From Geranomyces variabilis (Eukaryota > Chytridiomycota > Chytridiomycetes > Spizellomycetales > Powellomycetaceae), in assembly GCA_027603065.1 (NCBI GenBank), contig JADGJP010000017.1:411955-475954 (forward strand): a stretch of DNA of 64,000 nt. The letters run 5' to 3'. The notes beneath the pieces were generated by a model. The model did not search any database and was not told the DNA's origin. It worked only from the letters and a program-made list of their open reading frames with translations. Made by a program: the position numbers and the translations under genes. Of the stretch, positions 40,418-51,967 are shown one piece after another (positions within the stretch are counted from its first letter, which is position 1; every line of letters begins with the position of its first letter).

Positions 40418-43206
40418 ATGCCCGTCGACGTTGAACGCGAGCGCGCCGAAAAGGCAAAGGCCGTTGTCGGTGCCCTTCAGGACGGCCGCCTGCCCACCAC
40501 TGCACAGGCCGTCCAAGGCATCACGGAAATCCAGGCTGACGGCTCACTGCACGACGCCGCCCGCGACATGACTCCCGCGGGCAAGAAGATTGTTGCCGAC
40601 GCGGAACGTATTCTCGACAGTACCCGCAAGGTCGTTACCCAGGCGGCGCCGAACAACGAGCTCCAGAATGCCATCTACTACGGAAACCGTAAGTTTTGCG
40701 AGCGATAGCGAGTGGCAAAGGCATAGCGAAGCCATTTCTGTGTTTTTCACACAGAGGTGTGACGGAGCGACGCGTGTTATATTAGCATCTCTATATTTTC
40801 CCACGGTCTGTTTGCAAAGTGACGCCAAGCAAAGCATTCATAGTTTGCAAAGCGAAGCGTAGTAGTATTGTTGTTCCTTCCTACCTCCCTCTTTTCCTCT
40901 CTGATTTTTATTTTGCTCACGGTTCCTCATTTGCTCACCATTCTTTCTCTTTGTCTTTTCTTTGCTGCTCACAGAGGCGGCTTCGCGTCAGGCCTCGCGA
41001 GCGGATGGCCTTAATGCCGACGAGGCGTCTAACGCTGCTGACGCCCTAGTTCAGGCCGGAGCCAAGTCTGCGCAGCTTGCCAAGATGATTGTTACCTCTG
41101 GCGAGTTCCGCACGCTTCTCACCGACATCAGCAGCATTGTTCAGGGTATGAGTACATGTGCGGTTTTGTGTCTCATTATGTTGTGCTTCTTCTCAACCTT
41201 TATCTTTTCTCTCTTTTTTCTTGGCAGAGCTCGTACAGAGCAATGTTGTTGACGCTACGGATGACCTTGCCAACGACCCAAACGCACCTGACGCCGTCCG
41301 CCAGTACGCGGCAAAGACGCGCGACACGGTTGCCAACAACGACCTCCAGGAAGCCGGTCAGCAAGGTCTCGAGAACGCGCAGGATGCCTACGAGCAGACC
41401 AAGGACCAGGCCAAGGAGCAGGCCAACCTGCGCACCGAGGAGGCTCGTCAGCGCGCCAACCAAGCTGGACAGGAGGCTCAGGATGCTGCAAACAACACTC
41501 GCAACACCGCAGGCGACTCGCTCGCGGGTGGAGCCTCGCTTCGTCAGACCGCAAAGAACGTCATTGACACTGTTGCGGACGAGGCCGAGCGCCGTCTGCC
41601 TGAGGACCAAGTCAACCAGGCATCTGCGGCCATTCGCGAGCACGGAGCCAAAATGCACACCGGCCAAGAGTCGACCCAAGGTCTCACCAGCCAAGCCAAG
41701 CAGCAGGGCCAGGCTTACCTCGACCAGGGCCGCAACCTTGCAAACCAGGCCGCCTCGCAGCTCCGCGACCCCAACTCGCAGATTCGTCAAACCGGAGACC
41801 GCGTGGCCCGCAAGCTTGCAAACCTTCCCGAGGAGAAGAAGCGCGAGATCATTGGCAGAATCAAGAATGTTACCAGGGTCATTCAGTCCAAGCCTGAGTT
41901 CCAAAGCGGCATCGACGACATCATTGCCCTCCTCGCTCCGCTGGCGACGGCTGCCAAGGATGCCACCTCCACGGTTGTCGACAAGGCCGCTAACGCCCCA
42001 ACCGACCCTAACGAGCTCCAGGCATCCAAGGACTCGCGGTTGGCCATGTCGAACGCCAAGCAGCTGATTGAGAACTTTGCCAATGGCCACTCGCTTGACC
42101 CGCTGATTAAGGAGCTTCGTGGTTTCGCCGCCGACACCAAGGACGATGACGAGCTCCGCGCTTTCTACAAGGATCTCAGCGCGTACGTGAACCGTCTCAT
42201 TCGCGAGCCCGGTTTTGCCGACGACCAGTCGTTCGAGCGTGACGCCGAGGGCCTCGTTGAGCGCGGTCGTCAGCAGATGGAGAACTACAGCCGCCAGACT
42301 AGCAACATTAGCTACGAGGCCAAGAGCTTTGCTCAGTCTCTCGCGGCCAACAAGACCACACAGAGGCTGCAGAATGACATGAGTGTGCTCATCAGCGACC
42401 TGTTCCTCGACGAGAGGGGCAACCCCACTTTCAAGCCCGATCTCGTTCGCGATCTCGCCAAGCTTGTTCCCCACATCGCCTCCAAGCTCGCCTACCTCCC
42501 GCTCCCGCGTATTGAGGTTGACGACGGCCAGTACCACATGATCTTTGACAACATTGTCCTTCACTCGACCATTCTTCCCAAGTACGTCCGCATCCAGACC
42601 GACACCACTGTGGACGCAACACAGAAGAATCCCGATGACCAAATCAACAGCCACGTCATCCTGGAGTTCTCGAACGTTGAGGCTAGTGGACGCGACATTG
42701 CCTGGTTGTTCAACAAGCACAAGGGCTTCTGGAAGGCCGGTGACGTTGGCTTGGCTGACTTGGATGTAAGTGATGCGTAGTTTGCGTCTTTTTCATGGCA
42801 GTCGGCATGTTACTAATTCACCTCTCAGATGGCCGGAAAGGGTCTCTCCGTCAGGGTCAAGCTCCAGCCGGGTTCCGAGGCCGGTCGTGCTTCTGGAGAT
42901 AATGCCGATACCCCGGGCCGCTTCCTCAATGTCTTGGACGTCAACACAACCGTGCACAACCTTGACTTGCGTCTCCACGATAGCCACCACGACATCCTCT
43001 ACAAGCTGCTCAAGCCGGCGATTAACAAGACTGCCAAGAAGCAGCTCGAGAGCGCCGTTGATGGAGCCATCAGGGATATTGTCCAGCAGCTCGACGCCAA
43101 GCTCATGCAGGGCGCGAATGCCATTGGCGCCGTCGGCGGGCCCGAGCCGAAAGAGGGCATCCCCGAATGGGGTAGCAAGGCTTACAACCCGACCATCTCG
43201 ACCTAG
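40418..43206 (+). CDS. HAM1-like fungal protein (HAM1_N/HAM1_C type)
   Basis: A 785-residue protein of the fungal HAM1-like family; the family name comes from hyphal anastomosis studies, and its molecular role is not settled. Exons are 40418-40688, 40975-41145, 41228-42765 and 42829-43206. The N-terminal 300 residues are Ala/Gln/Asp-rich amphipathic helices that resemble LEA-type repeats. The C-terminal domain shows the family motifs FDNIVLHSTILPKYVRIQTD, VEASGRDIAWLFNKHKGFWK, DVGLADLD and KGLSVRVKLQPG, a beta-rich fold that may bind lipids (inference). Codon use is strongly biased to C/G-ending codons, which suggests high expression. Intron 1 (286 nt) is unusually long and shares repeats with TRP4 intron 1. 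Confidence 0.82.
40689..40974 (+). repeat. Long intron with GCAAAGC/GCGAAGCG repeats
   Basis: Intron 1 of the HAM1-like gene. It holds GCGAGCGATAGCGAG near its 5' end and TTTGCAAAG / GCAAAGCG / CAAGCAAAGC units near 40810-40860, then a long C/T-rich tail. The same motif types and the same order occur in TRP4 intron 1. Confidence 0.65.
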
Positions 43207-43590
43207 ACGTGCAAAACGTCCTTTTTGGGAATTTGTCTCCGTGATATTTCATTCTTAACAGTCTAAGCGGAAACCTTTTGTAAATGTCTTTTTTGTCTTT
43301 CAAATGAGTAAAAGCGACCATGTGAATAAATGAAACACACAATGATTGAGAGCGTGACCGTTATAGAAATAGTGTATTCTGGTGGGATTAATCTCCACTA
43401 CAAAATTCTGAATGAGTCATCAGTATGTCAGCGTTCTCGGAGCCTCCGCTCATTCATTCCGTCTTCCTGACTTTCCCACACTTTCTCAACATTTGAGAAC
43501 TTTTGAGAAAGGCTTCAGTACTTGATTGGCCCGCAAAATATTTTCGACTCTCGTGCTGCCGTCGATTTGCCTGTGACTTGCGTAACAAAA
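43207..43590. other. Intergenic region
   Basis: Between two plus-strand genes. It holds a small inverted repeat around TTCTCAACATTTGAGAA (about 43484-43500). Otherwise nothing recognised. Confidence 0.4.
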
Positions 43591-45880
43591 ATGTCGGCGA
43601 CGCGGCCCGCAGGTTTGAAAAGCGCTCCGCCGTTCCAAGCTTTCGCGCTGCTATTTAACTCACATTCCCGCCCCCCTTCCTTTGTATAAATTAGTGGAAA
43701 CCACCTTGCCAAAGACCGCATTGCTATCTATCACCACGGCGTCTAGTTCGCCGTCACGCAGTGGCGTTAGTCCGACCACCGCAGACGCCTCGCCGTATAT
43801 CAAAGCAATGATTGCGCACCACCGCACAGACGACTCGACGCTGCTCGAATCGATGTATACATTAGGAGCAAAGCTCGGCCAGTATGTAATATGGAAAAAT
43901 GTCACTGGGCTGCAAGGACTTGCGCATACAGCTCTGGTCACTGTGCGTTTTTCGGCAGCTAACCGGGTGCTCCCTTTTTCGGCCATTTTTTCTGCAGAGG
44001 TTCGTTTGGAACTGTCCGTCTCGTGCAACACAAAGAAACCAATACGACATATGCTTGTAAAATTATGCGCAAGCGACGAGGAGATCCTAGCGCCTATGAG
44101 CAAGTCCAGCGCGAGGTAGCGATAATGAAGCGGGTTCGGCACCCGCATATTATTCAACTGTGTGAAGTTTTCGAAACGCCAAAGCAGTTCTTTCTTATCA
44201 TGGAGTAGTGAGTCGGCTAAAAAATTACTAGAATGATGATTCAAGCTTTGGCATACTGCTAAAATCCGTTCCCCTCTGTTCTGGCAGCTGTAAAGGCGGC
44301 GAACTAGTCCAGCGAGTAAAATCGCGCCGACACTGCTCCGAAGCCGATGTACGAATCATCATCCTTCGCCTCGTAAATGCCATCGCCTATCTACATGACC
44401 AAGGCATTGTTCACCGCGACATCAAGCCCGAAAACATTCTGGTGTCAGCAGATCCTATGGCCGCGGCTGCCGCGGAAGGAGGGCTACCGGACTTGTTCAA
44501 CATCAAAGTTTCGGATTTCGGTCTGGCGACGTTTACGAATGCGTGCAATATGATGGAGAATATTGTTGGGACGCCGTTATATATGGGTGAGGCGTGAGAG
44601 GGACGGGATACAATGGGGTGTAGAGGGGTGGGATTAGAGAACTGATTCGAACATTTTTCGACAGCGCCGGAAATTGTACAAAATCTGGGATATAGCGCAC
44701 AATGCGACCTCTGGAGCATTGGAGTGATGATGTATCTGCTGTAAGCACTAACGATCGTACAGTTGCGGCTTTCTGTAGCGCGTGTCACTAATCGATTCTG
44801 ATTTTGACTTCAGATTATGTGGATATCGACCAGAAGTCGAGCGAGGCTTGAGCCAGATGATACAGGAGGGGCAGATTGAGTTCCCTTCTGCCTTTTGGCA
44901 CGACATTTCGGCTGGAGGTGACGTATGTGTTACATCTATCTCAGATAGGGGTTGTGATGAGACTTGAAACGCTGATGCGGGCAAATCTTTGTATTTTTGA
45001 CAGCTCGAAATTTGGTAGAATCTATATTACGGATAGATCCGGCTAAACGCATAACGGCGCGGGAGGTGCTGATGCATCCGTGGTTAAAGGTGCGGACGCG
45101 GGATCCTGCGTGAGCTGTCTTTCACCGTTTGTTAAACGCAGCCAATTCTTGCAGGGAGAAGAAGGTGCCACACCTTCTGCGTCTACAGTCCTCGACCTCA
45201 TGCGCTCCTACAACGCCGAACGACGATTTCGGCGCATCGCTCATTCCGTTCTCGCCTTTGTGCGCTTTCGAACTATTCGCGGCATCCTCAGGTCATTCAG
45301 CCCGTCACCGAATCCCGTTGTCCTTCCAGCCATTCCCGCACCGCCACAACGCCAGACATCTCGCTCCTCGCTCTCGTCGCTATCGTACACATCCCTCGAC
45401 TCGGATCTTGAGACTGTTGACGACGACCGAGGCTCTTCACATACGCCGCAACAGCAGAGCCCGCTAAAAGCTGGCTCAACTCATGCTAAAAGCATGATAT
45501 ATATCAAATCTTCAATCGCAAGCGGAGGATCAGCCGGCAGTAGTAAACCGCCGTCAATAAACTCGCGGAGCGTTACAGGTCTTAATGCATCATCCTCCAC
45601 TGCGGCATCATCAAAGTCAGCAAAGAATTTCACTGCTTCTGCGACGACGAGTAGCTTGAGCAAAAAAGCGGTAACGACACCGAGCTTGCCGCCCAAATAC
45701 GTCAAGCCATTGGCAACGGGTCGATTGCCACGGACAAACAGCACAAATAACACGACAACGCGGCGTAGCGGTGCGAGCGATCCGGGAACCCGCTCTGGGG
45801 CTGGGATCGCAACGGTGTCGCTGACGAGCGTTGCGAAAGCGAAAAAGAAAGAAGTCAGCTCTGGTGATGCTAATGGATAG
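43591..45880 (+). CDS. CaMK-family serine/threonine protein kinase
   Basis: A 569-residue protein kinase in eight exons: 43591-43612, 43695-43881, 43998-44207, 44288-44586, 44665-44740, 44814-44917, 45004-45089, 45155-45880. The catalytic core is complete: LGQGSFGTVRLV, the VAIK-type lysine in YACKIM, HRDIKPENIL, DFGLA, GTPLYMAPE, DLWSIGVMMYLLLCG and the HPWL end. An Ala/Glu/Gly-rich insert of about 15 residues lies between the catalytic loop and DFG. After the kinase a basic amphipathic segment (NAERRFRRIAHSVLAFVRF) resembles the autoinhibitory and calmodulin-binding helix of CaM kinases. The 200-residue Ser/Thr/Ala-rich tail is disordered. Substrate unknown. Confidence 0.87.
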
Positions 45881-46275
45881 CTCAATTGAGTGTGACCAAT
45901 TCCTTTTGTACATAATGATATTAATATTTCTTTGTGCCCATCACCTGGTTGTGCGGTGGTTTCTGCGATTGGTATGCTTTTACAATTGTGCCCGCACAGA
46001 CGATTGGTGCGGGAATGTCGCAAGCAAAATCAAAAATGCTGAATGGCTTTTTGTATAGTGCGTCCGCAACTGCCCAAACAGGGAGCGTCTGAGCACGAGC
46101 CGACTATCCCGCGAGCAGGAAGGCTGTTATGCTGTGACTCACATGCTGTCAACCCGCGGATTGGCTGACGCAAGCAATTGCTGTTATGTCACGTCGCACG
46201 AACCGAAACAAAAGCTTTTTTGTTCCAGAAGGCTGTTCATTCATTGCTGGCTGGCATTCGCGCTTCTCAGGATAT
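45881..46275. other. Intergenic region
   Basis: Between the kinase and the TTD14-like gene, both plus strand. A TGACTCA lies at 46135-46141 but such heptamers occur at chance rate here. No gene seen. Confidence 0.4.
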
Positions 46276-48224
46276 ATGGGTATGATTGTTTTGCTTGATA
46301 AAACAACATTAGGATCTCGGACTTAAATTGGCTGCACGCGCAGGGAACTCTGGGTCGTCCAAACGGCGAAAACATAGCGCAAAACCCGTGAGCGGACCCG
46401 TAGTCCCTGAGCCTCAAACCGCCCAATCGGAATCCAACGCCGAAACCGTCGTGCCCGACATGCCCGCTTCTCCTCCTCCTCCTCCTCAAGCCGCGGTGGA
46501 AAGCTCGGCCGTCACGTCTGTTAGTCAGGTTCAGGGCGAAGTCGACAAGGCGACCGCTCCTTACAAGATTATCTGCCTTACTGGCGGACCGTGCGGCGGA
46601 AAGACGTCGTCGCTTGCGATTTTGGGAGAGTAAGCTACGAACTTTTGCCACAACTTCAATGTTGCAAGACCCCGTTTTCTAACCGCCGTCGACAAACCCC
46701 AGTCTCTTCCAAAGCTTGGGATGGAAAGTTTACAGGGTCCCGGAAACGGCCACGATTTTGCTCAGCGGCGGCGTTGTCTTTGGCGAGCTCAACGATGCTA
46801 TGTCGTACAGCTTTCAGAAAAACCTGCTGAATACCATGCTCTCGATTCAAAACACCTACATTGATGTACGTCCGTCCGTCGACGAGTTTCGAGCAAATTG
46901 TTCCGGCAGCTCAGTACTGACTGTGGCCCTACTTAATGCTTAGCTTGCAAGGCTGAACGCTGAGCGTGGTCAAAAGACAGTCGTCATCTGCGGTACCTAT
47001 CGGATGTCCGTTTTGCGGACCTGTTGTCTGAATGTGGTATTCAACTTCTTGCGGTTACCTTTTCAGATCGCGGAGCAATGGACCCGTCAGCTTATATGCC
47101 ACGCGAGGACTGGTTGCGTATGCTTAACGAGATGGGCCTGGTTGAAGCGGAGATTCGCGACAACCGTTATGACTGTGTCATCCATCTGGTTACTGCCGCG
47201 AAAGGTGCCAGCGCATTCTACACTCTGGACAACAATAAGGACCGCTCCGAGGGTCTCGAGCTCGCTCAACACCTTGACACTCTTACAATGAACGCGTGGT
47301 TGGGTAAGTTACACAGCAGAAAGAGCATAACATTCCATTAGGACACACTGCTAAGACACTACATCCAGGTCACGCCTCGCTACAGGTGATTGACAACAGC
47401 AGCGTTAACAACTTTGCTGAAAAGTGCGATCGCGCTGTTCAATCCGTTTTGACGAGGCTGGGACTCGTCACGGACGCTGAAAGATATGGCAAACACGTTC
47501 GGAAGCACAAGTTTGTTGTCAAGAACTTCAACTGGGACAGCGAATTCCCTGTTCCTTATCGGGATTTCCACGTCGAGCGTAAGTGCAATTCTAATCCATG
47601 CGTCATCAAAGTCACTTTGCTTAAGCATGCCCCTCAATCCGCAGACGTATATCTTGTCAACACCGCTGGCGATGGTATGCAGATCCGCATTCGCAGGTAA
47701 GGCTATTGGATTTCTCGCACTCTCAGCGATTTTGCTGCGATTTTGCTGGCGACTGACCGGCTCGTCGTCTTTCTCCTTCCAGACGCCAGGAAGTCGGTGC
47801 CAAGGAGGTCCACGTCAGCATGACCGTCCGCCATCCCGAAGTCGATGGCCAGAGGGTCGAAACCCGCCGGAATCTCCGCACCCACGAGTACGAGGCGCTT
47901 CGCGCCCAGGCCGACCCTAGCCGCGCCATTATCACCAAGAAGCGCAGATGTTTCCTCCACAAAGACCGATACTTCCAGCTCGATGTCTACGAGCGCCCGT
48001 GCAAGGGACTCACGCTCCTGGAAACCTATCTCGATTTCGACTTCCACTCGCCATCGTCGCCTATCCCGAGCAAATCGGTACAGGACCGCGTGCCTGACTG
48101 GCTGGAGCTGGAGGAGGTCACAAACAACAAGGCTTACTCTATGTTTACGCTCTCGGCGTCCGAGCCAATGGACAAGGAACTCGCTAAAAAGTTCTCGCAG
48201 TTTGACCTTAACGCTGCATCTTGA
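46276..48224 (+). CDS. TTD14-like P-loop/CYTH-fold protein
   Basis: Homologue of Drosophila TTD14 (TRPL translocation defect 14), a GTP- and phosphoinositide-binding trafficking protein. It has 480 residues, exons 46276-46279, 46344-46629, 46703-46865, 46944-46992, 47067-47303, 47369-47578, 47645-47696 and 47783-48224. The Walker A motif is GGPCGGKTSS; LFQSLGWKVYRVPETATILL, FQKNLLNTMLSIQ and ICDRGAMDPSAYMPRE are diagnostic. The C-terminal half has alternating charged strands (MQIRIRRRQE, ITKKRRCFLHKDRYFQLDVYE) like a CYTH fold. The four-base first exon is inferred: the open frame before 46344 has no ATG and the phase only fits this splice. A longer upstream exon is possible. Confidence 0.84.
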
Positions 48225-48345
48225 TTTCCGACCTCAGACTTTAGTCAAAAAGGCCCGGATCATCCAAAAAAGAGGTTTTCTAGACTAGACTACTCTGCTT
48301 CCTTCCGGCAATGTGGTAACTGCCTCCTGCATAATTCATTTTTTT

Positions 48346-49538
48346 TTAATTCAGTAGATCGTCAAGCCACTTGAGATCGGCTTCTATGGCAGCCGGTGGT
48401 GGCGGAGGAGGATGCGAACTATCGGGTGTGAGTAATGGCGGAGGAGCCGGCACGGCCGCGCTCTCTGTCCCGAGTAGGAAATCCAAATCATCTTCGGTTG
48501 TTGCCGGTGCTTTTGAGCCATCGCCATCCCCCGCGTGACCAGCATGCCCGTGCGGAATATCAAGCTCAGGTACTAAGGGCGGTGCGGGCGGGGATATTGA
48601 TGCCGGTGCGGTTGGCGTGCTTCTATGTGACTGCGAAGCTGCGACTCCTTCCGGACCTCGCAATTGATGCGGCAGAACTACCGCCGGTTCCGGGTCAGAA
48701 AAGCTAAACGCCGGCCGGGCCGCCTCTTGGACCTGGTCATCTTCGCTCTCTAAATCGTCACTGTCCTGATCGCCCAGACCCAGGGCTTCAACAACAGCCA
48801 CGGCGTCTGCTTTTGATATATTCAGGCGCACATGGACTGGCAACTTGCTAAGCGATGCTTCGAGTGCAGTAAAGTCGATTTGAAGCCGAGACCGGTTGAA
48901 CTGGGTGATGCATAAACAAAAGTCTCCAACTTGAGAATTTGATGCCCTCTGAAAACCCACCTCATCCGTTGCACTATCTGCACCCACTGTGGAAACGTTT
49001 GCCCAGTCCCGTTCTTCCTTGAATTGAAAGTACATGGACGGATCGTACTCCTCTTCTATAAAACACAAGAAGCGCGCGTTAGGGCGACCCGCTTCACGTT
49101 TGACGGCTTGTGTGCAAACGCAGCCCCGAGCCATACCCGCTTCGCGAATCAGCATCCGAAGCTCCTCAATTTCGCGGTCGATGCCTGCATCGGCGGCCAT
49201 GATTTCCTCGGCCGTTGGTTCATGGTAACGAAAAGCATTGCTCTCTACTTTGCGACGGGCGTATCGAGAACGTGCTGAGCAAGGACCGGTAAGAATGGAT
49301 TTGCAGACAATATCGTCGCCTAAGAGAGCCGCTTACGTTTCTCTTGAAACTCGTCTCCGCTCGATTGGTCGGCGGCCGTTTGCTCATGACCATCGCGACT
49401 CCCGCCTTCGAAATTTCGGGCGTCCGACCGTCTTTGAGTAGTCCCTGCAGACGCGGCGCCGGGGGCGCTCGCTGCAGGCACGCCATGTTTAGCCTTCCAG
49501 CGCTTTGTTGCCTTGCTCTTGTGGGCGTCCGGCCGCAT
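48346..49538 (-). CDS. Aven homologue (cell death regulator family)
   Basis: A 349-residue protein of the Aven family; in animals Aven binds Apaf-1 and Bcl-xL and regulates translation and checkpoint signalling. Exons are 49337-49538, 49137-49274 and 48346-49055. Matches to Aven in order: YARRKVESNAFRY, the MYFQFKEERDW block, IDFTALEASLSKLPVHVRLNI, then two acidic motifs near the end (EDDLDFLLG and EADLKWLDDLLN) that correspond to the Aven C-terminus. The N-terminus is basic (KSKATKRWKAKHG). A 60-nt in-frame segment (48901-48960) has GT-AG ends and may be an alternatively retained intron; the protein would then be 329 residues. The role in a fungus without caspases is open. Confidence 0.75.
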
Positions 49539-49910
49539 GCTAGGCGTGTGAAGAAGAACTCGCAATTGCAAACATCCGCATTTCTTTGTTCGGATTTCCT
49601 CTCACCCCCCGATCGTCCCCCTGAGCGAATCACCTCCGCGACTCGCACTTGTACCAGGCATGTCGGCTTCAGCCTGCATGCAGCCTGCAGTCCGCCGCCA
49701 CCATCACGGCATGATAACCTTGATCGAACCGCTTGCGGTGCGTGCCATCGGCATTTTCAGCGGGGCAAAACCATTGCAACTTGCTTTGACAAGATCCTGG
49801 AACCATCAAGAGAGCGCCCACTCCGGGCCTAAAGTGCCCAGGGCGTTCTGTGTTATACCCGCTGTTATCTGAGGAATGCATTAGAATCACTGCGTGAATT
49901 TATGAGGGCT
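49539..49910. other. Intergenic region
   Basis: Between the Aven-like start and the histidine-kinase stop, both minus strand. A plus-strand frame at 49660-49872 has no family match or context. No feature supported. Confidence 0.4.
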
Positions 49911-51493
49911 TCACGCGCCGGCCAGATATGGGGAAGCACCGTGTGGAAGCCATTTAAGAAGCATTTCCCCCAACGTCTTCATGGTGATTGGCTTTGTAAA
50001 GTAGTCGTCCATCCCGACTTCAATGCACCGCTGTCGAGCCTCGTTTGTACTGTTTGCTGTCAATGCTACGATCTTCAAAGTCGTGTTTTTTAATTCACGC
50101 CGAATGTGCTTTGTCGCTTCGTAGCCACTCATAATTGGCATGTCGCAGTCCTATGCACGAAGTAAGAGCGGTACTGAGATTGACATCCATGAGGATTACG
50201 TCTCGGCCGGCAGGGATTGAACTGACCATTAATATGGCATCGTACGTTTTGCCCTTCAGTTTTGTGAGCGCCTCTTGTCCATTTTCGACCTCGTCGACGT
50301 TCGTAAACCCGAGTTTCTTTAGCATCATCGTCACAATTCGACGGCTCACGCCGTTGTCCTCTGCAACAAGGATCTTGATGGCCGACTGCGAACCATCCTG
50401 CGGACCTTCGTCCTGAAGTGTGGTTGATTTTTTGTCGTAGGTAACATTGAGCACGAACCGGAATATTAAAGAATCTTTTGCGTCCACCTCCATCTCAAGA
50501 CGACTGCCCAACTGTCGTAGAAACTCGCGGCAGAGGACAATTCCGTGCGACAGGCTAACAGATGTCAGAGGTCTGAAGAGGTCGTCGAAGGAGAACTCCA
50601 AATCGAAGCCCTCAAGGATGGATTTTGGAGTCCGAGTTTCTACTCCTTTTATCGCAAAATGAACTCTTGCTTTGTCGCCGGCAAGAGGCTCAAACGACGC
50701 TTTTAACTCCGCATACTTGGCGAGACTTGATATTGCGGCAACTCCGACTAGGTTTGAGAGGACTTGCTGAATCTTGGTCAGATCTCCGTTGATGGAACGC
50801 GGAATTTTTTCGTCCAAATCCAGGGCAACCTGTGTGCCGCGTCCCGTGTGGATAGACATGTGCTGCATAGACTCGGCAACACCTGTAACAATCGCTTTCA
50901 GGTCAAAAGCCATGATATTGTTGGTTGGTTTGCCGCTCTGAAGCGCAGCAAGATCCTGCATTCGGTTGACGACAGAGAGCAAATTCGTGCAGGACTGTTC
51001 GAGTGTTTTGATGTAGAGGCGTTGACTTGTGCTCATCTCCTCGCCTTGCATTAGATCAATCACTCCGATCAGCCCGTTCAGAGGCGTTCTTAAAACCTTG
51101 AAATAACGCCAAGAGACATCAGTTGGGAAAATAAGAAGGAGAATAATTAAGGGAGGAAAGAAGAAGGTAAAGGGGTAAGAATAGTGCTAAGGATCTTACA
51201 TGCGAGAGGTTTCCAAGGAACTCCATGCCAAACGTTTTTGCTTTGATTTGCTCAACATTTTGTCGCTGCAGGCTCTCTTCGGCCTCATCGAGAATCTTGC
51301 GGCGGTCTTTGAGCGTGAAAGTATCGAAGTAGGAGTACTCTCGGGCTGACATGTGGCTCTTGTAATGCTCCTTCTGGCTTGTAAGGTACTCCTCCATTGG
51401 CAGGCCATCTGTGACAGCGCTGGCTTCTTCGATTGTTGGTTGTACGTCGGCGGACGCTGGCGATGGAAGGGAGGTTTGTTGAGGATGAGGCAT
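49911..51493 (-). CDS. Hybrid histidine kinase-like protein with degenerate ATP-binding domain
   Basis: A 467-residue HisKA-HATPase-receiver protein, exons 51200-51493, 50227-51096 and 49911-50150. The H-box reads FLGNLSHVLRTPLNGLIG: the phospho-acceptor His is present but the usual acidic residue after it is Val. In the ATPase region the N-box has NLVGVAA where NLLSNA is expected, the DxG motif of the G1 box is absent (IKGVET), and the G2 box is SHGIVLCREF rather than GTGLGLAI. The receiver looks intact: AEDN, ILMDCDMPIMSG, ALTAN and DDYFTKPI. No sensor or transmembrane segment is present. It probably relays or scaffolds phosphorylation rather than using ATP. Intron 1 cuts the H-box directly after the His codon. 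Confidence 0.83.
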
Positions 51494-51967
51494 TTTGACA
51501 GGCCGGGAGCAGGTGGGACTCACGCCCGATCGGGGAATAGCATGTGACGGGCAAGCCACGTCTTCTCATCTTCGCCTTCCATCTCCAATTTTCCATTCCC
51601 CGCAACCTTGGCAGGAAAACTTCACAAGTCCCCGACTCTGTCTTTCCCAAGTTCATTTGGACTTGACCAATTTTGACGGTAAGCACATTGGCTGCTTCGA
51701 GGCAAAGTTTAGGCTATGAGGCGACTGAGCCCGGTGACTCGGTGGGGAGAACGTCACAATGAATTGTTCGGCGCACCTCGTGTCCACCCCATCCCGCACC
51801 CCTTTCCATTTTCACCATGCCTTCCGCAAACCTGCTACTGTCCCGCTCAGTCTTTTACATTAGAAAGCTTCTATATGTCATAGGATGTGGGTAAGCTAAT
51901 TTTCGAGTAAAACAGATCCTTGTCACCGTGCGGTTACAAAGAAGGCGGAAAACTTTTAACGTTCGAT
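51494..51967. other. Intergenic region
   Basis: Upstream of the histidine-kinase gene and downstream of the prolidase-like gene, both minus strand. It should hold the kinase promoter. Nothing specific recognised. Confidence 0.4.

Noticed and set aside
41200-42720. 506-codon minus-strand open frame
   Set aside because: It mirrors the strongly codon-biased exon 3 of the HAM1-like gene; bias on one strand often opens the opposite frame.
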